Shown piece after piece: positions 1-9,495 of a stretch of DNA of 64,000 nt. A program made the position numbers and the translations under genes. The DNA comes from Lysinibacillus halotolerans (GTDB lineage: Bacteria > Bacillota > Bacilli > Bacillales_A > Planococcaceae), in the NCBI RefSeq assembly GCF_003711845.1, contig NZ_RHLQ01000005.1, positions 1-64,000 of the forward strand, in the 5' to 3' direction. The notes beneath the pieces are model-generated. The model made no database searches. It saw only the letters and a program-made list of their open reading frames with translations, and was not told the origin of the DNA. Every line of letters begins with the position of its first letter. Within the stretch, counting starts at the first letter, position 1.

Positions 1-141
1 TCAAATGGTTTTTTAGAAGGAATTAATAATAAATCAAAAGTTTTGAAGCGTAATGCTTATGGTTTTAGAAGCTATGAACACTTTAAAGCGAAAATTTTAT
101 TAAATAATTTATCTAAGAAAATTGGGATTCATTTAGGATAA
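1..141 (+). CDS. ISL3-type transposase, C-terminal fragment (5' end outside window)
   Basis: Frame 1 is open from base 1 to a TAA at 139-141 and encodes 46 residues. They include SNGFLEGINNKSKVLKRNAY followed by GFRSYEHFKAKILL. This S-N-G-x-x-E-G-x-N-N-K-x-K-x-x-K-R motif near the C-terminus is typical of ISL3-family DDE transposases, with the Glu as the probable third catalytic residue. The rest of the gene lies upstream of the window, so it cannot be said whether the transposase is intact. In B. subtilis folE is preceded by hbs; here the element sits directly in front of folE. Confidence 0.75.
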   Translation, partial: SNGFLEGINNKSKVLKRNAYGFRSYEHFKAKILLNNLSKKIGIHLG

Positions 142-189
142 TCGGGGTGCCGTGTAATATCACTTCACCCCAACATTTGACATAGAACC
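1..189 (+). mobile_element. right end of an ISL3-family insertion sequence (partial)
   Basis: The window opens inside an insertion sequence. A transposase tail ends at 141, and the next 48 bases end in a sequence that, read on the minus strand from 189, begins GGTTCTATGTCAAATG, which has the look of an ISL3-type terminal inverted repeat starting with GG. The bases 190-197 (taaaaaag) would be the 8-bp target duplication if the left end carries the same octamer. The left end lies outside the window, so boundary and duplication are inferred, not confirmed. Confidence 0.7.
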
Positions 190-284
190 TAAAAAAGAAG
201 AGAAACCCTTTTTGCGAATAAAGTCAGTATGTGCTACGATTCATTTTGACAGTGCAACGTTGCATCGGTTTAGGAGGAAGAAAG

Positions 285-854
285 ATGTCGAAAGTGAACT
301 TACAAAAAATAGAAGAAGCCGTAAAAATGATATTAGAAGCAGTGGGTGAAAATGTAGATCGGGAAGGTTTACTAGATACACCGAAACGCGTTTCCAAAAT
401 GTACGAAGAAATGTTTAGCGGTATCAATGAAGATCCTAGAGAATTTTTTAGCACCGTTTTTCATGAAGATCATGAGGATTTAGTGTTAGTAAAAGATATT
501 CCATTTTACTCTATGTGCGAGCATCATTTAGTTCCATTCTACGGAAAAGCTCATATTGCCTATTTACCAAAGGATGGACGTGTCGCGGGTTTAAGTAAAT
601 TAGGTCGTTGTGTCGAATCTGTTGCCCGCAGACCCCAATTACAAGAACGTATTACGTCTACAGTTGCAGATTCCATCATGGAAATGTTACAACCACAAGG
701 AGTATATGTCGTTGTAGAAGCCGAACATATGTGCATGACGATGCGCGGGTTAAAAAAACCAGGGTCTAAAACAGTTACTTCCGTAGCCCGGGGAGTATAT
801 GAGGAAGACGAAGTTTTACGCAGAGAAGTAATTTCATTTATTCAAATGTCTTAA
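285..854 (+). CDS. folE: GTP cyclohydrolase I FolE
   Basis: FolE converts GTP to 7,8-dihydroneopterin triphosphate, the first step of folate synthesis, in the cytoplasm. The 189-residue product is of normal family length and has the zinc and active-site region [20 protein letters not shown] and a C-terminal HMCMTMRG motif with the second zinc cysteine. The ATG at 285 is chosen because AGGAGG lies 7 bases upstream (272-277); an upstream in-frame start would add 18 unconserved residues. It is followed by mtrB, the same mtrA-mtrB pairing as in B. subtilis. The insertion sequence ends only about 95 bp upstream, so its native promoter may be displaced. Confidence 0.96.
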   Translation: MSKVNLQKIEEAVKMILEAVGENVDREGLLDTPKRVSKMYEEMFSGINEDPREFFSTVFHEDHEDLVLVKDIPFYSMCEHHLVPFYGKAHIAYLPKDGRVAGLSKLGRCVESVARRPQLQERITSTVADSIMEMLQPQGVYVVVEAEHMCMTMRGLKKPGSKTVTSVARGVYEEDEVLRREVISFIQMS

Positions 855-915
855 ATATAGTGTTTTATTGTGATATGATGTACAAGAATATGTTTATTTG
901 AGGAGAAACGATACT

Positions 916-1137
916 ATGACACAACCAGATTATATAATCATTGAAGCACAAGAAGATGGCGTACATGTAATCGGTTTAACACGTGGTACAGATACAAAAT
1001 TCCATCATTCTGAAAAATTAGATGCTGGAGAAGTAATGATTGCGCAATTTACAGAACATACATCTGCGATGAAAATTCGCGGGAAAGCAAAAATTATTTC
1101 TGCCCATGGTATAGTAGAAAGCGGCTCAAAAAAGTAA
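916..1137 (+). CDS. mtrB: TRAP, trp RNA-binding attenuation protein
   Basis: TRAP forms an 11-subunit ring that binds tryptophan and then wraps (G/U)AG-rich RNA to cause termination in the trp leader. The 73-residue product is close to B. subtilis MtrB (75 residues), and the core [18 protein letters not shown] and [17 protein letters not shown] is almost identical to it, which covers the tryptophan pocket and the KKR-type RNA-binding face. The ATG at 916 follows GAGGAGA (900-906). Notably the usual target, a trp operon between aroH and hisC, is absent from this window, so the RNA target must be elsewhere or different. Confidence 0.96.
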   Translation: MTQPDYIIIEAQEDGVHVIGLTRGTDTKFHHSEKLDAGEVMIAQFTEHTSAMKIRGKAKIISAHGIVESGSKK

Positions 1138-1216
1138 AATTCATTTGATTGGTGAACCAATCGAACCAATGCAATTGTTTAAACAGTTGCACTTTAAGTA
1201 GAATGGAGTAATATCT

Positions 1217-1963
1217 ATGGATGCAACATACATTCAACAATCAATAGAACAATTAAAAACAAATATTTTCATGCATGTTCGTCATAGAACTTTACTGCAG
1301 TATACTGGAACACCAGTGGTGAATGAAAATCAATTGTTTTATTTATTATTACCATTTTTGAATGGGGAAAAATGGAGTAAACAAATAGACGAAAGCGCTA
1401 TTACAGTAGGGATCGTCCATGCCTCTCTTTATGAACATGAGAAAATAAACGAAAAACATGCATTAGATAAAGAGCAGCAGCTGACAGTTCTGTCGGGGGA
1501 TTTTTATAGTGGACGTTATTATGAAATTTTAGCTCGTTCTGGAAACATTCCATTAATTCGACAGCTTTCTGAAGGTATTGTAAGTCGTTGTGAACATCAA
1601 ATGAAAGTATATGAATCCAATCAATATACAATGGACCAATGGTATGAAACGATTTCAGTCATACAAACTGAGCTAATTAAAAGATTTTATCAAGTTTATC
1701 AATTTGAACAATATAGTACATTTATGCATACAGGATTATTGTTGCTTCAACTACTTGAGGAATATCGTTATCTCCAACAAGGCAAACCATCTATTTTATT
1801 TAAAAAAATGATTGAAAGTGCTGAGGATGAAAAAATATTTGAGAGTATGATCGAGAAACAAATTTCATCTCTTAAAAATTTATTAAACGAATATCTTCAA
1901 TCGTCTACTGTATTAAAAGACGATTTAAAGTTATACATAAAGCAACAAATTGCGCTGAATTAA
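1217..1963 (+). CDS. hepS: heptaprenyl diphosphate synthase component I
   Basis: HepS is the small, non-catalytic subunit that pairs with HepT to make the C35 prenyl chain of menaquinone-7. The 248-residue sequence shows the family pattern: an N-terminal helix bundle with HVRHRTLLQYTGTPVV, then DFYSGRYYEILARSGNIPLI, which is the most conserved stretch of component I proteins. It has no DDxxD motif, as expected. Position between mtrB and menH and two genes ahead of hepT matches the B. subtilis gerC operon. The start at 1217 has a weak GGAG (1204-1207) upstream. Confidence 0.92.
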   Translation: MDATYIQQSIEQLKTNIFMHVRHRTLLQYTGTPVVNENQLFYLLLPFLNGEKWSKQIDESAITVGIVHASLYEHEKINEKHALDKEQQLTVLSGDFYSGRYYEILARSGNIPLIRQLSEGIVSRCEHQMKVYESNQYTMDQWYETISVIQTELIKRFYQVYQFEQYSTFMHTGLLLLQLLEEYRYLQQGKPSILFKKMIESAEDEKIFESMIEKQISSLKNLLNEYLQSSTVLKDDLKLYIKQQIALN

Positions 1964-1989
1964 TTTAGCGCTAGAAAGGTTTTGAAAAA

Positions 1990-2694
1990 ATGGCAAAATC
2001 GAAAGAACAACATGTACACGAAGTTTTCGAAAGCATTTCCGAAAGCTACGATAAAATGAATTCCGTCATTAGTTTTAAATTACATGTCAAATGGCGTGAA
2101 GATACGATGAAGCGTATGAATGTAAAACCGGGCTCTAAATGTTTAGACGTTTGTTGTGGAACAGCGGACTGGACCGTCGCTTTAGCGAAAGCGGTAGGAG
2201 AAAACGGTGTTGTAAAAGGATTGGACTTTAGTCAAAATATGTTGAAAGTAGGAGAACAAAAGGTTGTTCCTTATCCACAGGTTGAATTAATTCATGGAAA
2301 TGCAATGGAACTTCCCTTTGAAGATAACACTTTTGACTATGTGACAATCGGTTTTGGTCTTCGTAACGTTCCGGACTATATGCAAGTGTTACGGGAAATG
2401 AATCGAGTTCTTAAGCCGGGTGGAATGGCTGTTTGTCTTGAAACGTCACAATCTGAAATTCCTGTATATAGACAACTATTTCGTTTTTACTTTAATCATA
2501 TTATGCCTTTATTCGGTAAGCTATTTGCTAAAAGCTATAAAGAATATTCTTGGTTACAAGAATCTGCAAGTGATTTCCCAGGCATGAAAAAACTTGCCAA
2601 AATGTTTCAAGATGCTGGTTTTGAAAAGGTAACTTATAAAGGTTATAGCGGTGGGGCAGCTGCTATGCATATGGGATTTAAAAAAGAACATTAG
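1990..2694 (+). CDS. menH: demethylmenaquinone methyltransferase
   Basis: This SAM-dependent enzyme methylates demethylmenaquinone in the last step of menaquinone synthesis (UbiE/MenG family; called menH in B. subtilis gerC operon usage). The 234-residue protein has the class I methyltransferase motif I as [15 protein letters not shown], an acidic ribose contact GLDFSQNML, and the UbiE signature [20 protein letters not shown] followed by [13 protein letters not shown]. The C-terminal [11 protein letters not shown] is also family-typical. It lies between the two subunits of heptaprenyl diphosphate synthase, so tail synthesis and ring methylation are co-transcribed. Confidence 0.95.
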   Translation: MAKSKEQHVHEVFESISESYDKMNSVISFKLHVKWREDTMKRMNVKPGSKCLDVCCGTADWTVALAKAVGENGVVKGLDFSQNMLKVGEQKVVPYPQVELIHGNAMELPFEDNTFDYVTIGFGLRNVPDYMQVLREMNRVLKPGGMAVCLETSQSEIPVYRQLFRFYFNHIMPLFGKLFAKSYKEYSWLQESASDFPGMKKLAKMFQDAGFEKVTYKGYSGGAAAMHMGFKKEH

Positions 2695-2712
2695 GGGGAG
2701 AAGGTTTCACGC

Positions 2713-3687
2713 GTGGAAAAGATGAAGTTAAAAATACTCTATTCCGATTTGAAATCGGATATAGACATCATCGAAAAAGAATTGGAAAAAGCGTTAAACT
2801 CGTCTTCGCACTTGATAAATGATGCCTCTCTCCATCTACTACAATCTGGTGGTAAGCGAATTCGCCCTGTATTTGTTTTAGTTAGTGCTAAGTTTGGGCA
2901 ATATAACATTGATAAGGTGAAAAACATAGCAGTGCCGTTAGAGTTAATTCATATGGCATCTCTTGTCCATGATGATGTTATTGATAATTCGGATTTGAGA
3001 AGGGGTACACATACTGTTAAAGCCCAATGGAATAATCGGGTTGCTATGTATACAGGTGACTTTATTTTTGCGCGGGCATTGGAGTATGTGACATCTATCG
3101 AAAATAAAAGAGTTCATCAGATTTTAGCTAAAACAATGGTTGAAATTTGTAATGGTGAAGTTATACAAATAGAAGATAAGTTTCGTAAAGATCAAAACTT
3201 AAAAGATTATTTTCGTCGTATTAAACGTAAAACTGCATTACTCATCGAGTCTAGTTGTGAGTTAGGTGCGGTCGTTGGTGGATTAGATGATAAAAGCATC
3301 GGTCACTTGAGACGATTTGGTTATTTTGTAGGGATGAGCTATCAAATCGTAGATGATATTTTAGATTTTACGGCTACTGACAAAGAGCTTGGTAAACCTG
3401 CAGGTAGTGATTTATTGCAAGGAAATATTACATTGCCGATTCTTTTATTAAAAGGAAATCCAACAATTGATCAATTTATAGACCAAGCTTCTGTAGGAGA
3501 GGTTACAGAGAGCGGTCGCCTGGAAATGTTAAAGGTTGTTCGAAATTCCGATTCCATCAAACAGTCTATTACAATCAGTAATCAATATTTAAGAAAAGCC
3601 TTGAAGGAAGTAGAGGCTTTACCAAATCATCCTATGAAAAAGAAATTGCGGGATATCGCCTTATTTATTGGTAAACGAAAATTTTAA
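2713..3687 (+). CDS. hepT: heptaprenyl diphosphate synthase component II
   Basis: HepT is the catalytic trans-prenyltransferase subunit that condenses isopentenyl diphosphate onto farnesyl diphosphate for the menaquinone side chain. Both Asp-rich motifs are present: first motif in LVHDDVIDNSDLRRG (about residues 83-97) and second in YQIVDDILDFTATDKELGK (about 214-232). It is 324 residues long, as usual. GTG at 2713 is preferred because GGGGGAG (2694-2700) is about 12 bases upstream; ATG at 2722 would be too far. It partners with hepS two genes upstream. Confidence 0.94.
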   Translation: MEKMKLKILYSDLKSDIDIIEKELEKALNSSSHLINDASLHLLQSGGKRIRPVFVLVSAKFGQYNIDKVKNIAVPLELIHMASLVHDDVIDNSDLRRGTHTVKAQWNNRVAMYTGDFIFARALEYVTSIENKRVHQILAKTMVEICNGEVIQIEDKFRKDQNLKDYFRRIKRKTALLIESSCELGAVVGGLDDKSIGHLRRFGYFVGMSYQIVDDILDFTATDKELGKPAGSDLLQGNITLPILLLKGNPTIDQFIDQASVGEVTESGRLEMLKVVRNSDSIKQSITISNQYLRKALKEVEALPNHPMKKKLRDIALFIGKRKF

Positions 3688-3803
3688 AATAGCTCATTAA
3701 AAATTCGGTATATATTGGTTTTAGTTGATGTATCTAAGTTATTTTGGTAATATTTATCGGTAGGTGTAAATGCCTTATTAGAATTTAAGGAGTGTAAATA
3801 AAC

Positions 3804-4220
3804 ATGGCAATTGAAAAAACATTTTTAATGATTAAACCAGACGGTGTTAAACGTCAAGTAATTGGAGATATCGTGAATCGTTTTGAACGTCGCGGATTTG
3901 AATTAAAAGGTGCTAAACTAATGGTAGCTAGCCGTGAAATCGCAGAAGCTCACTATGCAGAACATGCGGACAAACCTTTCTTCGGTGAATTAGTTGATTT
4001 CATCACTTCTGGTCCAGTATTCGCAATGGTATGGGAAGGTGAAAATGTTATTTCATTAGCTCGTACAATGATGGGTAAAACAAACCCAGCTGATTCTCAA
4101 CCAGGTACTATCCGTGGTGACTTCGCTGTATCAGTTGCTGAAAACATTATCCACGGTTCAGATTCAGTAGAATCTGCTGAACGTGAAATTAGCTTATGGT
4201 TCAGTGAAGGCTTAGCTTAA
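3804..4220 (+). CDS. ndk: nucleoside diphosphate kinase
   Basis: Ndk transfers the gamma phosphate from ATP to other nucleoside diphosphates through a phospho-histidine. The catalytic histidine is His117 in NIIHGSDS, and [12 protein letters not shown] at the N-terminus and [14 protein letters not shown] around residue 100 are family signatures. At 138 residues it is slightly shorter than B. subtilis Ndk, by a shorter C-terminal end. Its codon choice (many gct, cgt, gaa) looks like that of a highly expressed gene. It sits in the usual place between hepT and cheR and is followed by its own terminator. Confidence 0.97.
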   Translation: MAIEKTFLMIKPDGVKRQVIGDIVNRFERRGFELKGAKLMVASREIAEAHYAEHADKPFFGELVDFITSGPVFAMVWEGENVISLARTMMGKTNPADSQPGTIRGDFAVSVAENIIHGSDSVESAEREISLWFSEGLA

Positions 4221-4237
4221 TTTTATACAAAACAAAA

Positions 4238-4272
4238 AACAACTGTCGTTTACTTGCGATAGTTGTTTTTTT
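4238..4272 (+). terminator. intrinsic terminator after ndk
   Basis: The sequence contains an 11-bp inverted repeat, aacaactgtcg paired with cgatagttgtt with one G-U pair, followed by a run of T. It closes the folE-to-ndk transcription unit. Confidence 0.85.
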
Positions 4273-4328
4273 AGTGTAAATTAACAGAATAATTAGCGAA
4301 ATATGGAAAAATAAAGTGGAGGTTTCTA

Positions 4329-4580
4329 ATGGGAACGATTATCGTAATTTGCACTTTTTTATTTATAACGACCGTATCAACTGCTGGGATTGTTACGGAT
4401 TACTTAAATAAACAATCCAAGTATAGAATAGAAGCGATGAAACAAGAGGTTAAATTAGAAAAATTAAGACAAGAAAGCTTCCTTGTTGAAACAGAAAAGC
4501 TTCGTTTAGAAATAGAAAAAACGAGACAGCAATTGGCATTGGATACTACTAAACAACCTTTGTTACAAGAAAAACAATAA
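4329..4580 (+). CDS. small membrane protein with coiled coil, unknown function
   Basis: I do not recognise this 83-residue protein. Residues 4-22 (IIVICTFLFITTVSTAGIV) form one membrane segment, followed by a highly charged region of Lys/Glu-rich heptads (about 30-70: KQEVKLEKLRQESFLVETEK and on) that should form a coiled coil, most likely cytoplasmic. GGAGG lies just upstream (4318-4322). It sits between the ndk terminator and cheR, genes that are adjacent in B. subtilis, so it is an insertion relative to that order. The layout resembles small phage-shock or scaffold-like proteins, but no specific role can be assigned. Confidence 0.7.
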   Translation: MGTIIVICTFLFITTVSTAGIVTDYLNKQSKYRIEAMKQEVKLEKLRQESFLVETEKLRLEIEKTRQQLALDTTKQPLLQEKQ

Positions 4581-4583
4581 TAG

Positions 4584-5471
<888 letters not shown>

Positions 5472-5537
5472 ATAAAATCGTTTGTGAAAAGAAAGTGTTA
5501 AGTGAATATGACTTTAAAACTTTTTTGAAATGGAATG

Positions 5538-5570
5538 ACGCTTTTCGTATAAACGGAAAGCGTATTTTTA
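5538..5570 (+). terminator. intrinsic terminator after cheR
   Basis: acgcttttcgt (5538-5548) pairs with acggaaagcgt (5553-5563) with one G-U pair and a 4-base loop, followed by attttta. It separates cheR from the aromatic operon, which has its own AT-rich upstream region with TATAAT at 5672-5677. Confidence 0.8.
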
Positions 5571-5729
5571 CTATTGTCGACTTAACATGAAAAAATGCAC
5601 CGTTATATACGTATTTCTGAATATTCGGTACTATTTATGTTTCGATTCAAATTTGCCACTGATTTTTAATGTATAATATGTTATAGTAAAAAATACATAC
5701 TTTAGCGAGTTGAAGGGAGAAAGTGTTTT

Positions 5730-6911
5730 ATGCGTTATCTTACTGCAGGAGAGTCTCATGGACCCCAATTAACAACTATTATCGAGGGGTTACCATCCCT
5801 TTTACCAATTACGTCAGAAAAAATAAATTATGATTTAAAACGTCGCCAAGGTGGTCATGGACGTGGTAGACGGATGCAAATTGAAACGGACACAGTTGAA
5901 ATCGTTGGTGGTGTTCGCCATGGACAAACATTAGGTTCGCCTGTTGCATTAGTAGTGAAAAATGATGACTGGAAGCATTGGACAAAAATTATGGGAGCAG
6001 ATCCTTTACCAGAAGATATAAATCCTAACGAGATTAAACGCCAAATTTCCCGTCCTCGTCCTGGACATGCTGATTTAGTTGGTGGTATTAAATATGGACA
6101 TCGTGATTTGCGAAATGTATTAGAACGTTCTAGTGCACGGGAAACGACGGTTCGTGTAGCTGTCGGATCCGTTGCAAAGGCATTGCTAAATGAATTAGGA
6201 ATTTCAATTGTAAGTCATGTTACGGAAATTGCAGGTATTAAAGCTGATACGTCGAAAATTGAAGGGAAATCTGTAGACGAAATACGTGAGATCGTAGAAC
6301 AAGATCCATGCTATTGTGTTGACGGGGAAGCTTCTGCAAAAATGGTACAAATGATTGACGAAACGAAAAAAGCAGGAGATTCCATCGGTGGAGTAGTTGA
6401 AGTTATTGTGGAAGGTCTTCCTGCTGGGATTGGTTCTTATGTACATTACGACCGGAAATTAGACGGTAGACTAGCACAAGCGATGCTTTCGATTAATGCA
6501 TTTAAAGGAGTAGAATTTGGCATTGGTTTTGAAATGGCCCGCCGAAAAGGGTCAGAAGTTCATGATGAAATTTTATGGGATGAAGAAATGGGATATACAC
6601 GGAGAACAAATCGTTTAGGTGGGTTAGAAGGTGGTATGTCCACGGGTATGCCGATTGTCGTTCGAGGCGTAATGAAACCAATCCCTACTCTTTATAAACC
6701 GCTTCAAAGTGTAGATATCGAAACGAAGGAACCATTTAAAGCAAGTGTGGAACGTTCTGATAGTTGTGCAGTACCAGCTGCTTCTATTGTTGCCGAGAAT
6801 GTCATTGCTTGGGAAATTGCAAGTGTTATTGTGGATCAATTCCATAGTGATCAATTGCCCCAATTAAAAGCTCAAATTGACGAGATGAGAAAAGTTGCGA
6901 AGGAGTTTTAG
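5730..6911 (+). CDS. aroC: chorismate synthase
   Basis: The enzyme removes phosphate from 5-enolpyruvylshikimate 3-phosphate to give chorismate, using reduced FMN (gene named aroF in B. subtilis). The 393-residue sequence begins [20 protein letters not shown] and has all three family signatures: [16 protein letters not shown], and [14 protein letters not shown], plus the C-terminal [19 protein letters not shown] aagggaga is at 5713-5720. It opens the aromatic supraoperon and ends 3 bases before aroB. Confidence 0.97.
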   Translation: MRYLTAGESHGPQLTTIIEGLPSLLPITSEKINYDLKRRQGGHGRGRRMQIETDTVEIVGGVRHGQTLGSPVALVVKNDDWKHWTKIMGADPLPEDINPNEIKRQISRPRPGHADLVGGIKYGHRDLRNVLERSSARETTVRVAVGSVAKALLNELGISIVSHVTEIAGIKADTSKIEGKSVDEIREIVEQDPCYCVDGEASAKMVQMIDETKKAGDSIGGVVEVIVEGLPAGIGSYVHYDRKLDGRLAQAMLSINAFKGVEFGIGFEMARRKGSEVHDEILWDEEMGYTRRTNRLGGLEGGMSTGMPIVVRGVMKPIPTLYKPLQSVDIETKEPFKASVERSDSCAVPAASIVAENVIAWEIASVIVDQFHSDQLPQLKAQIDEMRKVAKEF

Positions 6912-6914
6912 TTG

Positions 6915-8006
6915 ATGAAAATCCCCGTTAATACAGCTTCCCATCAGTACGACGTTACAATTGGTAATGAAATACTAACGACTGCAATGGAATCCTATAA
7001 AGATATAATAAATAAGGCAGATAAACTATTCGTATTGACAGATGAAAATGTATGGAATAATCAAGGCACTTATTTTAAAGATCATTTTCCATACCCTTTT
7101 GAAGTTTTTGTAATGCCTGCAGGGGAAGAGTGTAAAAGCTTTGATAATTTTAAAAGGGCCCATACGTTTTTAATTGAAAAAAATGGTACTCGGAAATCAA
7201 TTTTATTTGCATTTGGTGGCGGAGCAGTTGGCGATTTAACCGGATTTGTTGCAGCAACATTTATGCGTGGAATCCCTTTTATTCAAATTCCAACGACTAT
7301 ATTAGCTCATGATTCTGCAGTAGGTGGAAAAACGGCTATCAATCATCCTCAAGGGAAAAATTTAGTTGGTGCTTTTTATCAGCCTGAAGGGGTTGTTTAT
7401 GATATTCATTTTTTACAGTCGTTAAATGAGCGGGAAGTTCGTTCTGGAATGGCTGAAGTCGTAAAACATGCGATGATTTCCGATGCAAAATGGCTAGAAA
7501 AATTAATGGCTTGTCCTTCCCTAAATAAAATGGCACAGGATGAATTAGCTTTTCATTTGAAATCAGGAATTGAAGTAAAAGCGAAAATTGTAACTGAAGA
7601 TGAAACAGAACAATCTGTTCGAAAGTATTTGAACTTTGGTCATACATATGGTCATGCCTTAGAAGCGGCAGCAGGATATGGGGAACTTGCCCATGGTGAA
7701 GCGGTCATGATAGGGATGGTTTATGCGTTACTATTAAGTGAGCGTTATGGTCAAATTAATCGTTCATTTACGAAATCATTTTTACAATACGCTTATCACA
7801 ATGGGTATCCGTTTGAACAAGTAGTAAAATATCCGTTTGAAACATTACAACCATTTATCGTTAAAGATAAAAAGGCGGAATATGGTGAGTTAAAGTTCGT
7901 TTTACTTAGTAAAATTGGAACGCCTTTTATGCAACCAATTGAACTAGCTGAATGTAGAAACGTAGATAGCGAGTTCCGAGCGTTAGTTATGGAGGTATGT
8001 AAATGA
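6915..8006 (+). CDS. aroB: 3-dehydroquinate synthase
   Basis: AroB cyclises DAHP to 3-dehydroquinate, using NAD and zinc. Seen in the 363-residue protein: FAFGGGAVGDLTGFVAATFM (NAD and substrate binding), the PTTILAHDSAVGGKTAINH stretch, and zinc ligand regions MAEVVKHAMI, NFGHTYGHALE and LAHGEAVMIGM. ATG at 6915 follows aroC after 3 bases with AGGAG (6901-6905) inside the end of aroC; a TTG one codon earlier is possible. Its last bases overlap aroH by ATGA, which suggests translational coupling. Confidence 0.96.
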   Translation: MKIPVNTASHQYDVTIGNEILTTAMESYKDIINKADKLFVLTDENVWNNQGTYFKDHFPYPFEVFVMPAGEECKSFDNFKRAHTFLIEKNGTRKSILFAFGGGAVGDLTGFVAATFMRGIPFIQIPTTILAHDSAVGGKTAINHPQGKNLVGAFYQPEGVVYDIHFLQSLNEREVRSGMAEVVKHAMISDAKWLEKLMACPSLNKMAQDELAFHLKSGIEVKAKIVTEDETEQSVRKYLNFGHTYGHALEAAAGYGELAHGEAVMIGMVYALLLSERYGQINRSFTKSFLQYAYHNGYPFEQVVKYPFETLQPFIVKDKKAEYGELKFVLLSKIGTPFMQPIELAECRNVDSEFRALVMEVCK

Positions 8007-8377
8007 TTAGAGGAGTTAGAGGGGCAACGACGGTAACAGCGGATCAACCAGAATTAATTTATAACGAAACTGAAATTTTGATGAAGGAGATTGTAAGACT
8101 TAATCAATTACAACCGGAAGATATTATTTCGGTCTTCATCTCTACTACGACGGATTTAGTTTCAGGATTTCCAGCTAAGGCGGTTCGCTCCATTGAAGGG
8201 TGGCAATACGTTCCGACAATGTGTACTCATGAGATGAATGTCCCAAATGCTCTTCCAATGTGTATTCGTGTATTAGTGCATGTCAATACGGATCTAAGCC
8301 AAAAGGAAATTCGTCATGTTTATTTAAATAATGCAGTCGTGCTGAGACCTGATTTAGTACAAGAGACAAACAAATAG
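8003..8377 (+). CDS. aroH: chorismate mutase, AroH type
   Basis: This is the monofunctional pseudo-alpha/beta-barrel chorismate mutase that makes prephenate, known as a trimer in B. subtilis. The 124-residue protein has MIRGVRGATTVTAD at the N-terminus with the active-site Arg7, the ISVFISTTTDLVSGFPAKAV motif, and C-terminal CIRVLVHVN with the catalytic Arg90-equivalent. It overlaps the aroB stop by four bases (ATGA) with GGAGG at 7991-7995. The next gene is hisC, 17 bases on; the trpEDCFBA genes found at this junction in B. subtilis are missing. Confidence 0.95.
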   Translation: MIRGVRGATTVTADQPELIYNETEILMKEIVRLNQLQPEDIISVFISTTTDLVSGFPAKAVRSIEGWQYVPTMCTHEMNVPNALPMCIRVLVHVNTDLSQKEIRHVYLNNAVVLRPDLVQETNK

Positions 8378-8394
8378 GTAGAGGAGACGTTTAT

Positions 8395-9495
8395 ATGAAG
8401 TGGAAACAACAAATTTTCGGAATGAAAGCTTACCAACCCGGTAAACCGATGGAAGAAGTGAAAAAAGAGTTTGGCTTAGATGAAGTAGTAAAGCTTGCCT
8501 CAAATGAAAATCCTTATGGTTTTTCACCGAAAGTAAAGGCATTTTTAAATAATGAAAATACAAATCATGCGATATATCCGGATGGATATGCACAAAATTT
8601 ACGTACGGCTGTTGCAAATCATTTAGGAGTTAAAGAAACGGAATTACTATTTGGAAATGGTTCAGACGATATAATAGCAATTATTACCCGTGCCCTTCTA
8701 TATCCGGGAGTAAACACGGTAATGGCAACCCCTTCCTTCTCCCAATATAGTCATAATGCTGAAATTGAAGGCGCAGAAGTAAGAAAAGTACCTTTAAAAG
8801 ATGGCAAACATGATTTAAAGGCGATGCTTGAAGCAATTGATGAAAATACTTCCGTCGTTTGGGTATGTAATCCTAACAATCCAACAGGTACGATTGTTCA
8901 TCATCATGAATTACAAACATTTTTACAAAATGTTCCTCAAGATGTATTAGTCGTTCTCGATGAGGCTTATTTTGAATATGTTGATTCACCGGATTATCAA
9001 AATTCCATTCCTTTTATACATGAATATCCTAATATTATTATTTTACGTACATTCTCAAAAGCTTACGGTTTAGCCTCTTTCCGCGTAGGCTATGCCATCG
9101 CCAACGAAGAAGTTATTGCAAAACTTGATCCAGTTCGTGCGCCATTTAATAATACAATATTAAGCCATAAAGTAGCGATTGTAGCTTTAGAAGATCAAGA
9201 ATTTATCCGTTCTTGTAAAGAAAAAAATGAAAATGGGAAAAAGCAATTTGTTCGTTTCTGTGAAAAACATCATTTCCATTACTACCCATCCCAAACAAAC
9301 TTTATATTATTTGAAGTAAAAGCTGATAGTGATGTTGTATTCAATGAAATGATGAAACGCGGTTTTATTATTCGAAGCGGTAATGCGTTAGAAGCCCCTG
9401 GATATATTCGTGTAACAATTGGTACAGAAGAACAAAATGAAAAGTTTTTATCTTTACTTGAAGAAGTGCTGACAGAACAAGGGGTTTTTGCATGA
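8395..9495 (+). CDS. hisC: histidinol-phosphate / aromatic aminotransferase
   Basis: HisC is a PLP aminotransferase for histidinol phosphate, and in Bacillus also for the last step of phenylalanine and tyrosine synthesis. The 366-residue sequence has KLASNENPYG at the N-terminus, GNGSDDIIAIITRALL (phosphate cup), CNPNNPTGT, DEAYFEY with the Asp that holds the PLP ring nitrogen, and TFSKAYGLASFRVGYA with the PLP lysine. SD gaggag is at 8382-8387. It lies directly between aroH and tyrA, and its stop overlaps the tyrA start by ATGA. Confidence 0.96.
   Translation: MKWKQQIFGMKAYQPGKPMEEVKKEFGLDEVVKLASNENPYGFSPKVKAFLNNENTNHAIYPDGYAQNLRTAVANHLGVKETELLFGNGSDDIIAIITRALLYPGVNTVMATPSFSQYSHNAEIEGAEVRKVPLKDGKHDLKAMLEAIDENTSVVWVCNPNNPTGTIVHHHELQTFLQNVPQDVLVVLDEAYFEYVDSPDYQNSIPFIHEYPNIIILRTFSKAYGLASFRVGYAIANEEVIAKLDPVRAPFNNTILSHKVAIVALEDQEFIRSCKEKNENGKKQFVRFCEKHHFHYYPSQTNFILFEVKADSDVVFNEMMKRGFIIRSGNALEAPGYIRVTIGTEEQNEKFLSLLEEVLTEQGVFA

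Noticed and set aside
177-205. TTGACA in the IS end as an outward promoter for folE
   Set aside because: No -10-like hexamer lies 16-18 bp downstream.
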